DNA from: Elusimicrobiota bacterium
GTDB lineage: Bacteria > Elusimicrobiota > Elusimicrobia > FEN-1173
Assembly (NCBI GenBank): GCA_016714745.1
Contig: JADKCG010000001.1
Span: 62,001 to 126,000, forward strand
DNA length: 64,000 bases
Direction of reading: 5' to 3'
Shown here in pieces: positions 27,913-35,904 of the stretch; the first letter of the stretch is position 1, and every line of letters starts with the position of its first letter. Made by a program: the position numbers and the translations under genes. Below the pieces are notes generated by a model. That model ran no database searches and was not told the origin of the DNA. It saw nothing but the letters and a program-made list of their open reading frames with translations.

Positions 27913-28794
27913 TTAGGCCTTAGGTGCGAGAAAATAGATTGGTTGAAGGGGAAAAAGTCTTTTCCCAAGCTCGTCCAGTTTGGCGTAGTTTTCAACCCAA
28001 AGATCGAAAAGCTTTTCCAAATTCACAAGAGTCACTTTACGCGTTTCCTGCGATCGTGCCAGATCTTCGGCGTCCCGCGTAAATCCGCCTGTGTTAATAA
28101 ATAGACCAACGTCGTCATTGCCGAGTAAAGACATGAAGGCTCGAACACCATCCACAGACACTGTTTTGTCGAGCCGTTTAACCTGAACTTTTATTCGAGG
28201 AGACTTTGTCCCCAGCGGGTCAGTGTGGGCGATCACATCCACGCCACCATCTTTTCCCGGAGGGGCCACCCAGGTCACATGATATCCCATGGCTTTGAGA
28301 AGTGCCGAGGCCATGTCTTGCAAGGCATACGGATTAACGGATTTCAAATGCTCTTCAATTTCCACCCAGGCCTGTTCCTCAGCAAGTTCAAAGGTTATTG
28401 CTGCTACTTTGGTTTCGTCTGTCCCAGTTTCTTCTTCACTTGAGGGCTCTTGGTTTTTCCACTCATTGTAGAGTCGGACGGCCTCTCGTTGGAAAGCTTC
28501 CGGGTCTTGGAAATTCCGGAGAGCCGACCGACCTTCCTCGGTCAAAGTCCAAATTCCCTTTGATTTATTCAACCAACCAGCCTTAACCGCGGCGATGGTG
28601 GCAAACCGGGCAATCTTTTCGAATCGTTTCAAACCGGACTTTTCAAAATGGCCCATTTCGTAGGGGGTCGGTGGAACCTCTTTTTCAAGCAACCCCAGAG
28701 CATCTTTCGCGCGCATCCCGTCGGCATGGTCCCCAAGAATCTTAAAAATGGCTCGGACCATCTCCCCAAGCCGTTTTTGCGTAATATTTGCCAT
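27913..28794 (-). CDS. Mrr-type restriction endonuclease
   Basis: 293-aa protein with an N-terminal Mrr-type winged helix (KRLGEMVRAIFKIL..., GIWTLTEEGRSAL), an acidic linker (SSEEETGTDETK) and a C-terminal PD-(D/E)xK domain. The latter has GGVDVIAHTDPLG with the catalytic Asp, IKVQVKR with the QxK pair, and FINTGGFTRDAEDLA. Mrr enzymes cut modified (methylated) foreign DNA. The start is ATG 28794 with AAGGAG 5 nt upstream; an in-frame GTG two codons earlier is less well placed. It is probably transcribed after the small regulator at 28812-29096. Confidence 0.85.
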   Translation of the reverse strand: MANITQKRLGEMVRAIFKILGDHADGMRAKDALGLLEKEVPPTPYEMGHFEKSGLKRFEKIARFATIAAVKAGWLNKSKGIWTLTEEGRSALRNFQDPEAFQREAVRLYNEWKNQEPSSEEETGTDETKVAAITFELAEEQAWVEIEEHLKSVNPYALQDMASALLKAMGYHVTWVAPPGKDGGVDVIAHTDPLGTKSPRIKVQVKRLDKTVSVDGVRAFMSLLGNDDVGLFINTGGFTRDAEDLARSQETRKVTLVNLEKLFDLWVENYAKLDELGKRLFPLQPIYFLAPKA

Positions 28795-28811
28795 ATGCAC
28801 TCCTTTTGTAA

Positions 28812-29096
28812 TTATCGTCGTTTTAAAATTAGTTCAAGCCCCTCCCGCGCCTTCGCGGACACGGTTTTATCGACCGACAAAGATTCCAAATATCCTCGAA
28901 ACAAATCCGCCGAAACCTGGTCGGCCGCGCCTTCAATGGCGGCGGCGAGAGTCAACATTTTTTTCCAATCGTCGCCGTTACCCACCATTCGGCGTAGGGC
29001 TTGAACTTGCCCGTCCAAGCGGGCGAGACGCGCCTGTAAGGTCGTTTGATCGTTTGTGGTTATTGTAACGGTACCTCGTTTTTGCATTTTCCCCAT
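28812..29096 (-). CDS. CsoR/RcnR-like protein lacking metal-ligand cysteine
   Basis: 94 aa; LQARLARLDGQVQALRRMVG followed by LAAAIEGAADQVSADLFRGYLESL matches the all-helical CsoR/RcnR/FrmR fold. The usual cysteine after 'RMV.....' is replaced (DDWKKML) and no second cysteine is seen, so classical copper, nickel or formaldehyde sensing is unlikely. It stands 17 bp upstream of the mrr gene and may regulate it; that is inference. Confidence 0.6.
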   Translation of the reverse strand: MGKMQKRGTVTITTNDQTTLQARLARLDGQVQALRRMVGNGDDWKKMLTLAAAIEGAADQVSADLFRGYLESLSVDKTVSAKAREGLELILKRR

Positions 29097-29190
29097 GCCG
29101 TTATTTCCCCTCTGTGTTCTGGAAAATCCCAATAAAACAAAACCTTTGGGTTGATGAATCCTACAAAATCCAAGCTTGATCATGCCCGGT

Positions 29191-29372
29191 AAGGGGGGGA
29201 GGATTCTCAGCGCACATGCGATCGTGGCTGTGGGCTACGACGACGGCCAGGGGCGAATCGTCGTCAGGATTTGTGGGGGATGGAGGGCTACTTTCACATC
29301 CCCTACGGCTATCTCGTCAGCGATGTCTTATCCGCCGATTTCTGGACAAACCGGCTGGTTGAGGTCTTTTGA
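29191..29372 (+). pseudogene. C-terminal fossil of a papain-like (C1A) peptidase
   Basis: Frame one reads SAHAIVAVGYDDGQGRIVVR, the region around the catalytic histidine of C1 peptidases. After a decayed patch (ICGG, where NSWG is expected) the next frame gives GMEGYFHIPYGYLVSDVLSA then DFWTNRLVEVF and a stop. The rest of the enzyme is gone. Confidence 0.6.
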
Positions 29373-29466
29373 CGAGATTCCATTATTTGTTGCGTTTCGT
29401 CGGTAATTTTGAGAAGCTTTGTCCAGGTAATTGAAAGAGTTTTTCGTCGGTTTTAGGAGGCCCCTG

Positions 29467-30149
29467 TTGTGTTCCCAATTCATCGTTGATATAACTGGCA
29501 TACAATTGGCCCGAACGTTAAAAGCCTCCGGTGGGAATGACATCCCTGCCCGTTCTCGCGTGGTCCCGCGCCGCCCGGCTCCCGTGATTGTCCGGCAAGC
29601 CTTCGAACGAGTATTGAAGGAAATGCTATTCGGGCTCGTCCCCGCTTGGAGCCCAACTCCCACCGTCAAATTCGCCACGCACAACGCCCGTTTAATGTCC
29701 GCCGATAAAAAGACGGGCCGCGAATTGCCCATTTATGAAAAGCCCACCTGGCGAGAGGCCTTCCGCCTCCGTCATTGCCTCGTGCCCATGACGGGGTTTA
29801 TCGAGCCCATTTACCGGGGAGAACTTGCGGGAATATGGTGGTCTTTCGGCCCAACGAGCAGAACGTTTTCGCGGCGGCCGGCATTTGGGAGGAATGGACG
29901 TCAAAGACGACGGGGGAAGCTGTGTCCACTTTCACCGTCTTAACAGATGACCCCGTCCCCGACGTGGAGCGTCTTGGCCACGACCGCACACCGGTATTTT
30001 TGTCGGAGGAAGATTTCGACCATTGGCTCCTCGCCGAGTCGGCCCAGCCCCAAGAAATGCTCAATTTTCTCCGATCCCGCCATGCCAAATGGGGTTGGTC
30101 AGCTACGATCGACCGCCCTCTCGCCCCTGGCTGGGAAAAGCGTGCATAG
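29467..30149 (+). pseudogene. SRAP (YedK/HMCES-like) protein, interrupted by one frameshift
   Basis: SRAP proteins form a thiazolidine link to abasic sites in single-stranded DNA through Cys2. Start TTG 29467 (AGGAGG 6 nt upstream) places Cys at position 2 (CSQFIVDITG). Then GLVPAWSP, HNARLMSADKK, LRHCLVPMTGFIEPIY. The second frame gives NMVVFRPNEQNVFAAAGIWE, TFTVLTDDP and HDRTPVFLSEEDFDHWL, the conserved His segment, to the stop at 30149. The shift is at GGG 29829-29831; a fourth G restores LAGNMVVF. Glutamate usually following NAR is absent, so activity is uncertain. Confidence 0.75.
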
Positions 30150-30197
30150 GGGCTCCCAAAAGCTTTTGACCAAATCCCCAATTCCTAGGAGGCAAAA

Positions 30198-30371
30198 ATG
30201 TCCAGCGGCGGTTTCCTTGTTAAATTCAACAACCAGGATGTTGTCCGTTGCTACAACGTGTCTTTCAATCATGACCTCTGGGAATACACCATCAACGACA
30301 AAGAAACAAAACCCTTCCCCAATGACCTAAAAGAAATCAAAGTCATTATTGAAAAGGAACCGGACCGTTAA
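30198..30371 (+). CDS. Hypothetical 57-aa protein
   Basis: ATG 30198 with a strong AGGAGG 5 nt upstream. Reads MSSGGFLVKFNNQDVVRCYN, then DLWEYTINDKETKPFPNDLK; an acidic/basic mixed beta-type small protein with no family I recognise. It follows the SRAP gene by 48 bp in the same direction. Confidence 0.6.
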   Translation: MSSGGFLVKFNNQDVVRCYNVSFNHDLWEYTINDKETKPFPNDLKEIKVIIEKEPDR

Positions 30372-30416
30372 AGCACAAAAAATATTTATAGGCTTAGCCG
30401 CTCTGGGGTTGTTCAT

Positions 30417-30444
30417 TTGATTTTCGGCAAAGGAATGGTAGAAT
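30417..30444 (+). promoter_or_regulatory. Sigma-70-type promoter for the toxin-like gene
   Basis: TTGATT (30417-30422), 16-bp spacer, TAGAAT (30439-30444), about 38 bp before ATG 30483. Confidence 0.5.
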
Positions 30445-30482
30445 AGCCCCGTCGTTAAATTGATTTTTACCGCGAGGCTCCG

Positions 30483-33185
30483 ATGCGCCTAGCTCCCTCT
30501 TCTTTCCCTTTTCGCAGTGTCTTAACAAAATCCCTCTCCGTGGCCCTATGCGTGGCCCTCTCCGGTCTGGAAGCCGGGCCTGCTTTCGCCCGGAACAACG
30601 ACGATTATCAGAATAATGCCTACAGCAGTAACTACGGCCCCCGGGGAGGATATTCGGCCTCTAACTTTGAACTACAGATGCAACAGGCCCGGGCCAGGAT
30701 GCAAAGCTTTGTTGCGCCACCCGTGCAAAACTTTGACTCTTTTCGATATGTGGCTCCCAAACTGAACCTAACCTACCAGCCCACAATTCGATTTCAATAT
30801 TCTCTCCAGGCCAAAACTCCTGATATCAACACTAAAGCGGCCGTCAAGCTGGACACAATTGCCTCCGTCCAAAAACCAACCTTTGTTCAGGCTGTTGGCG
30901 CAGTGTTCAAGGGGATGGGAGCGGCCATTACATCGGCATTTAAGAAGATCGGGGATGGGATCGTAAGCCTCGCCCATAAGATTTTTGGGCCCAACCAGAA
31001 ACAGGAAGTGCCTGTAACGCCCCAGTCCCAGGATTTGATGGGATCTTTCAAGAACCTCAAAGAGATCGCCCCGGGGCTCTTGCAAACCCAAAACGGGAAA
31101 ACCACCGCCCTCGGTCAAACCTGGGAACCAGGATCGACATTTAAGGCGGAGGGCAAAAATCTTCGTTTGGTCGAAGGAACCGCCTACGCGCCAAACTTCG
31201 GGGGAATCACACGGGCTGACGGCGCGGACTTCCCCGTCCGTTTCGCCAACGACGCCGGGAAAGTCAAACCTATTGGGCTAGACTTCAACCTCATGGCCAA
31301 AGAAACGCCGTTAAAGATCCAAGCCCCATTGAACATCGAAGGGTTCGGGAAGATTTCAACTGGAGATATGACGTTTAAGGGGGCCATCGAAACCCCCGAA
31401 GGAACAGTAGGGAAATTTCAATTCAAAGGGGCGCAAGTCCAGTTGGACAGCGCTATGGCAGGTGCACTGGATATGTCAGGGCCGGCCAGCCTTGCTCATG
31501 CGATGTTCATGGTCAAAGCGGCCGTGATGGAGTTAAATAGCGCCGTGGTTGAAAAGGGGGATAAACGGGTCTTTGTCAGCCGAACCCAAGCCCCCCTCGA
31601 AATCAGTGGGCTTGAGCAAGGCGTCAACGCGCTGGACGGGAAGAGTGCCGCCAACTTTTCCAAGATATCAACCATCGAGCGGGACCTAACTGCCCGAAGC
31701 AGTGCGGTCAGCCAGTTCTTCAAAAACACCTCTCAGCAGACCGGTTTGGAAGCCACGCTCAACTTTGAATTCAAAGACGACTTCAAAAATCTTACAACGG
31801 AAGCCGGAAATATCCGCCAATCCACACTGGACTTGAGCCAATCCCTAGAAAACGAATCCTACGACGGAGCAAAGGATTCCCTCCAAAATCTCCAACAAAG
31901 GCAGGAAACCCTAACCCAAAAGGCGGAGGGCCTGGAAGCCCAAGCGGAGCCCTTCCGCGAACTTCAAAGAGGCATGCGCGGCGTCACCAACGAACTGGTG
32001 GCCATGCTCCCCAATATCAACGCGGACCGCCTCAAAACGGAAGCCCCGGTCTCCGACCAGGAATTGACCTACCGAGCCACGAAATATTTCCCTGAAGCAA
32101 AAGCCCTAGTATGCCAACAAACGGATAAAGCCCTGGAAGGGATAAAAGGCCTGGTAAATGTGGAGGCCATGACTCCGGAGCAAGGCGCGAACCTGGGCGC
32201 CCAGATGATGGCCATGAGAGACAAAATCCTCGCCGCAGTTCCCAACGACACGCTCTATGACCAAAAGCGCGCCGTGGCGGACCCCCTTCAAAAGACCTAC
32301 GACACCGGCAAAAATCTGGTCAATCGCGGGGCGGACGCCGCCTTTTTCGGCTGGATGGGAAAAGTGGCCGAAACACACCCCACCATCGGCCTGGTTGTGG
32401 GAACAGTTGGGTTGAGGGCCGCCCAGACGGCCGACGTGGCCAACAAAGCGGTGGGAACCGCCGGTCTGGTTTATTTCGGTGTAACGGCGTCGATCACCAC
32501 AGCGGCCGCGCTCGGGACCGCCTACGTAGCAAAGAACGTGCTGGAATACGTGGGGGTAAACAAAGAAGCCTCAACCGCCTACGCCGCGGTAGCGAGCATC
32601 CTTGTCGCGGCCAAGGTCGGGAATAATGCGATTATTAAGGCTAAAGAAGGGCAGATCGCAGAAACTGTTTCCGGTATATCCAGAGTGGCTTGGAACGGGA
32701 TAAAATCCATTTTTAAACAAGGGGTGGAGCCCGTAATGAACGAACAGGGAAGTATTCTTGTCCCTGGGAAATCAAAAATTTCGACAATTAGCCAAACCAC
32801 GGGGGGAATTCAAACTCCATATGGATTGGCCATGCAGGAAAAAACAACTCCGGCACTTAGCGCGCTTTCCGACGTGAGAAATGGGGCGAAACTTTACCGT
32901 TTGGGCGCCACTGGCAAACAGCAAATCCAAGAAGCGCAGTTTTGGTCCCTTAAGAATCCTCTCTTTGTTAAAGATTACGCAGGGAAGATGGGTTTGCCAC
33001 AGAACAATTCTCCAACCAATGACATTTTTGTTACTCAGGCAACGCTCAAGTCGGGAGCTCCGGTGGTTACACGCCGAGCCCCAGGGATTGGTGGAAACAG
33101 CGGTGGAGAAATTGAGGTGGTTGTTAACCCTGGGGATGTAATTGTTGAGTGGTTTCACCTCGTTGATAAAAAAGGCCGACCGTGA
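30483..33185 (+). CDS. Large secreted protein with toxin-like C-terminal domain
   Basis: 900 aa. The signal peptide is visible (SVLTKSLSVALCVALSGLEA, then GPAFA). Residues 100-620 are a long helical/coiled region. Residues 625-740 are hydrophobic and alanine-rich (GLVYFGVTASITTAAALGTA). From about 785 a compact domain reads LYRLGATGKQQIQEAQFWSL, KNPLFVKDYAGKMGLP, then GGNSGGEIEVVVNPGDVIVE, ending WFHLVDKKGRP. This 'leader, spacer, variable enzyme-like tip' plan is that of polymorphic toxins, and the tip resembles mono-ADP-ribosyltransferase-like toxin ends. I did not identify a catalytic triad. A 91-aa gene overlaps its stop, as an immunity gene would. Confidence 0.6.
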   Translation: MRLAPSSFPFRSVLTKSLSVALCVALSGLEAGPAFARNNDDYQNNAYSSNYGPRGGYSASNFELQMQQARARMQSFVAPPVQNFDSFRYVAPKLNLTYQPTIRFQYSLQAKTPDINTKAAVKLDTIASVQKPTFVQAVGAVFKGMGAAITSAFKKIGDGIVSLAHKIFGPNQKQEVPVTPQSQDLMGSFKNLKEIAPGLLQTQNGKTTALGQTWEPGSTFKAEGKNLRLVEGTAYAPNFGGITRADGADFPVRFANDAGKVKPIGLDFNLMAKETPLKIQAPLNIEGFGKISTGDMTFKGAIETPEGTVGKFQFKGAQVQLDSAMAGALDMSGPASLAHAMFMVKAAVMELNSAVVEKGDKRVFVSRTQAPLEISGLEQGVNALDGKSAANFSKISTIERDLTARSSAVSQFFKNTSQQTGLEATLNFEFKDDFKNLTTEAGNIRQSTLDLSQSLENESYDGAKDSLQNLQQRQETLTQKAEGLEAQAEPFRELQRGMRGVTNELVAMLPNINADRLKTEAPVSDQELTYRATKYFPEAKALVCQQTDKALEGIKGLVNVEAMTPEQGANLGAQMMAMRDKILAAVPNDTLYDQKRAVADPLQKTYDTGKNLVNRGADAAFFGWMGKVAETHPTIGLVVGTVGLRAAQTADVANKAVGTAGLVYFGVTASITTAAALGTAYVAKNVLEYVGVNKEASTAYAAVASILVAAKVGNNAIIKAKEGQIAETVSGISRVAWNGIKSIFKQGVEPVMNEQGSILVPGKSKISTISQTTGGIQTPYGLAMQEKTTPALSALSDVRNGAKLYRLGATGKQQIQEAQFWSLKNPLFVKDYAGKMGLPQNNSPTNDIFVTQATLKSGAPVVTRRAPGIGGNSGGEIEVVVNPGDVIVEWFHLVDKKGRP

Positions 33186-33457
33186 AAATAAACAACAACA
33201 AGGACCTGAAATTATTCCTTGATAAATTATCGCACCAATTGGCTGACGGCGGCGAAAACGAAAGTGCAAGCTTGTTGAGTGATGCCTCGCAGAATTACAT
33301 AGGCTCGTCGTCGGAATTCTTGGGGGAAGCACGAATTGCTTTATCGAAGATTCTCTCAAAAAATAGTAGTGGTCTAACCGAAAACGATAAAAATGATCTG
33401 CGAGGAGTCATCCAATCAATTGATATTGCCTTCCGGAAATCCAACGGTTTGATCTAG
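33182..33457 (+). CDS. Small protein overlapping the toxin-like gene, candidate immunity protein
   Basis: 91 aa, GTG start at 33182 overlapping the toxin-like stop by 4 bp (GTGA), so the two are translationally coupled. All-helical, charged and soluble: LKLFLDKLSHQLADGGENES, LGEARIALSKILSKN, DLRGVIQSIDIAFRKSN. No signal peptide, which fits a cytoplasmic antidote. Not a family I recognise; the role rests on position and size. Confidence 0.5.
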   Translation: MKINNNKDLKLFLDKLSHQLADGGENESASLLSDASQNYIGSSSEFLGEARIALSKILSKNSSGLTENDKNDLRGVIQSIDIAFRKSNGLI

Positions 33458-33597
33458 AGGTGTCTAAAAATGGAAGAAATTTGGTCCGACGACAGGTTAG
33501 TTGATTTATTGAGACGGTCCTCTTTAATCGCTATTGGTAATCGCTTTTAAAAGACAGAAAATACCCCGCCTGTAACGCGAGCTTTGGGAGAAGACCG

Positions 33598-35904
33598 ATG
33601 CATATCCAACACGTCGAGATTGGCAATTTTCGAAAGCTCCAGGCCGTTCGTATCGACTTCTCGGAACGTACGACGATCTTCGTTGGTGCGAATAACAGCG
33701 GCAAGACATCCGCGATGGTCGCACTCCGCCGATTTCTACTCAATCAGCCAGACTTCTCAGTCAACGACTTCACTCTCACGCACTGGGGAAAGCTCGATAG
33801 TGACGCGAATGCGTGGGAAATGCAGCCGCCGGACGAAGAGCCCAAACCAATTGATTGGGGTGAGGTGTTGCCCTTTTTAGATGTTTGGCTGAACGTGCCG
33901 CCCACCGAGTTACACTACGTCCAAAAACTCCTGCCGACACTCGACTGGAATGGGGCGAGCATTGGTGTTCGACTGCGTTATGAACCCAAGGACGTGCAGG
34001 CTCTGAGACAGGAATTCTTGACCGCAAAACGTGCTGCTTCAGAGGTCATGGGCCAGGCCGATGCCAGCGAGCTCAAAGGTTCGGAACCCGTAACAGACCG
34101 TGATTCGTTCGCTTTATGGCCGCGCTCGATAATGGACTTTCTCTCGCGTCGCCTGCGGTCGACCTTTGAAGTGAAGGCGTATCTGCTCGATCCGGCCAAA
34201 CTCGTTTCCCCGAAAAATGGGAAAGCGAATCCGCAGTCATTGGCATCGGAGAGCGAGGCAATTAAGGGAGATCCGTTCAAGGGGCTCATCCGCATTGACG
34301 AGATCGTCGCGCAACGCGGGTTCGGCTTTGCCCCACTCACCGATTCACGCGGTGATGACAAAGATGAAGAGCGCGGCCATCACCGTAGCTCAAAATTGTC
34401 AGGCCAACTTCGTTCCTATTACACGCAACATCTCGATCCTTTTGATAACCCAGAGGCTAAGGATATTGAGGCTCTGCAGGCTCTTCATTCGGCACAGTCC
34501 GCATTCGGGCAGCGTCTTGCTACTGGTTTTTCGGATGCGTTAAAGGAGCTTGAGAAGATCGGTTATCCTGGCGTCACCGATCCAAAACTAACCATCAGGA
34601 CCAGCATCAAACCGATCGATGGGCTGAACCATTCGTCAGCGGTCCAGTATGAGGTGCCAACACACCTTCCCGACAAGCAGGTCGCACACCATCTCCCTGA
34701 GGACTCAAACGGTCTCGGCTATCAGAACCTTGTTTCAATCGTCTTCGCTCTAATGAGCTTCCGTGACAAGTGGATGAGAGTGGGAAAAGCAGGTAGGACA
34801 ACTACCGTCGATGAAGGGCTGGTTCCGCCTTTACATCTTGTTCTCATTGAGGAACCGGAGGCGCATCTACATGCCCAGGTGCAACAGGTCTTCATCAATC
34901 AAGCCTACGCCGTTCTTCGCAATAACGAAAAATTGAAGGATTCAAAATCCCTCAGGACTCAGCTTGTCGTCAGCACGCATTCAAGTTATCTCGCGCATGA
35001 GGCCGATTTTGCATCTCTCCGTTACTTCCGGAGGCTCCCTGCACCAGCTGTTGCGGGGGCAGTTCCCATCTCTTCCGTGGCCAACTTGTCGGAAGTGTTC
35101 GGCGACGTGGACCAGACTGAAAGCTTCGTGAGACGCTATCTCAAGGCAACTCACTGCGATCTCTTCTTTGCTGACGGTGCTATTCTCGTTGAAGGCCCAG
35201 CGGAGCGAATTCTCGTCCCCCACCTGGTTAGCACGCGCAGTGAATATGAATACTTGAGACGCCGCTACATCACATGGTTGGAGATCGGCGGTAGCCATGC
35301 TCATCGTCTCAGGTCGTTACTGGTCCACCTTGGTCTGAATACGCTCATCATCACGGACATTGATGCGAGGGATTTAAACGGAAAGTCTGCAATTCCAAAG
35401 CGCGGCGAGGGGCTCCTGACGCGCAACGAAACTCTGAAGACATGGATTCCCAAGGAAGGTTCACTCGATGCGCTACTCGATATGAAGGGCAACGATATCC
35501 TTTCGAGTGATCCTAGCGGATATGCTATCCGGGTTGCTTATCAGCAACCGATCAAGGTGAAGTTTAAGTCAGCTGAGCCTGCGGAGGCCCTCGCGAACAC
35601 CTTCGAAGATGCCTTGGTGTACGAAAATGCCGATCTCTTTATCAACCTTGATGGTGCAGGCCTGATTGCGAAATTTCGCCATGCCCTGAATGGTTCTGCA
35701 GACCTGTCCGCACTGGCCCAAGAAGTGTTCAAAGCACTTGCGGGTGGTGGGAAAGCGGAGTTTGCCCTCGACCTCCTCTTCAGTAACAAAGATGAAAATC
35801 TGAAGCTCCCCACCTACATTCACGACGGCCTTCTTTGGCTGGCGCAACAATTGAAGCGCAAGGAAGAGGACATAGTTGGGGATGCGGGGGAAGTTACTGC
35901 GTGA
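33598..35904 (+). CDS. OLD-family ATP-dependent endonuclease (GajA-like)
   Basis: 768 aa. The ABC-type ATPase half has Walker A FVGANNSGKTSAM (near residue 30) and signature/Walker B LVLIEEPEAHLHAQ (near 415), then VVSTHSSYLA. The C-terminal TOPRIM nuclease half has ILVEGPAERILVP (Glu, near 528) and IITDIDARD (DxD, near 586). This is the class 2 OLD layout, paired with a UvrD-like helicase, as in Gabija defence. It is longer than typical GajA (about 580 aa), with extra sequence between Walker A and B. The TGA stop overlaps the GTG of the helicase gene. Confidence 0.85.
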   Translation: MHIQHVEIGNFRKLQAVRIDFSERTTIFVGANNSGKTSAMVALRRFLLNQPDFSVNDFTLTHWGKLDSDANAWEMQPPDEEPKPIDWGEVLPFLDVWLNVPPTELHYVQKLLPTLDWNGASIGVRLRYEPKDVQALRQEFLTAKRAASEVMGQADASELKGSEPVTDRDSFALWPRSIMDFLSRRLRSTFEVKAYLLDPAKLVSPKNGKANPQSLASESEAIKGDPFKGLIRIDEIVAQRGFGFAPLTDSRGDDKDEERGHHRSSKLSGQLRSYYTQHLDPFDNPEAKDIEALQALHSAQSAFGQRLATGFSDALKELEKIGYPGVTDPKLTIRTSIKPIDGLNHSSAVQYEVPTHLPDKQVAHHLPEDSNGLGYQNLVSIVFALMSFRDKWMRVGKAGRTTTVDEGLVPPLHLVLIEEPEAHLHAQVQQVFINQAYAVLRNNEKLKDSKSLRTQLVVSTHSSYLAHEADFASLRYFRRLPAPAVAGAVPISSVANLSEVFGDVDQTESFVRRYLKATHCDLFFADGAILVEGPAERILVPHLVSTRSEYEYLRRRYITWLEIGGSHAHRLRSLLVHLGLNTLIITDIDARDLNGKSAIPKRGEGLLTRNETLKTWIPKEGSLDALLDMKGNDILSSDPSGYAIRVAYQQPIKVKFKSAEPAEALANTFEDALVYENADLFINLDGAGLIAKFRHALNGSADLSALAQEVFKALAGGGKAEFALDLLFSNKDENLKLPTYIHDGLLWLAQQLKRKEEDIVGDAGEVTA

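Noticed and set aside
35835..35900. Longer start for the UvrD-like helicase
   Set aside because: It would overlap the nuclease gene by 70 bp; GTG 35901 gives a normal 4-bp coupling overlap.
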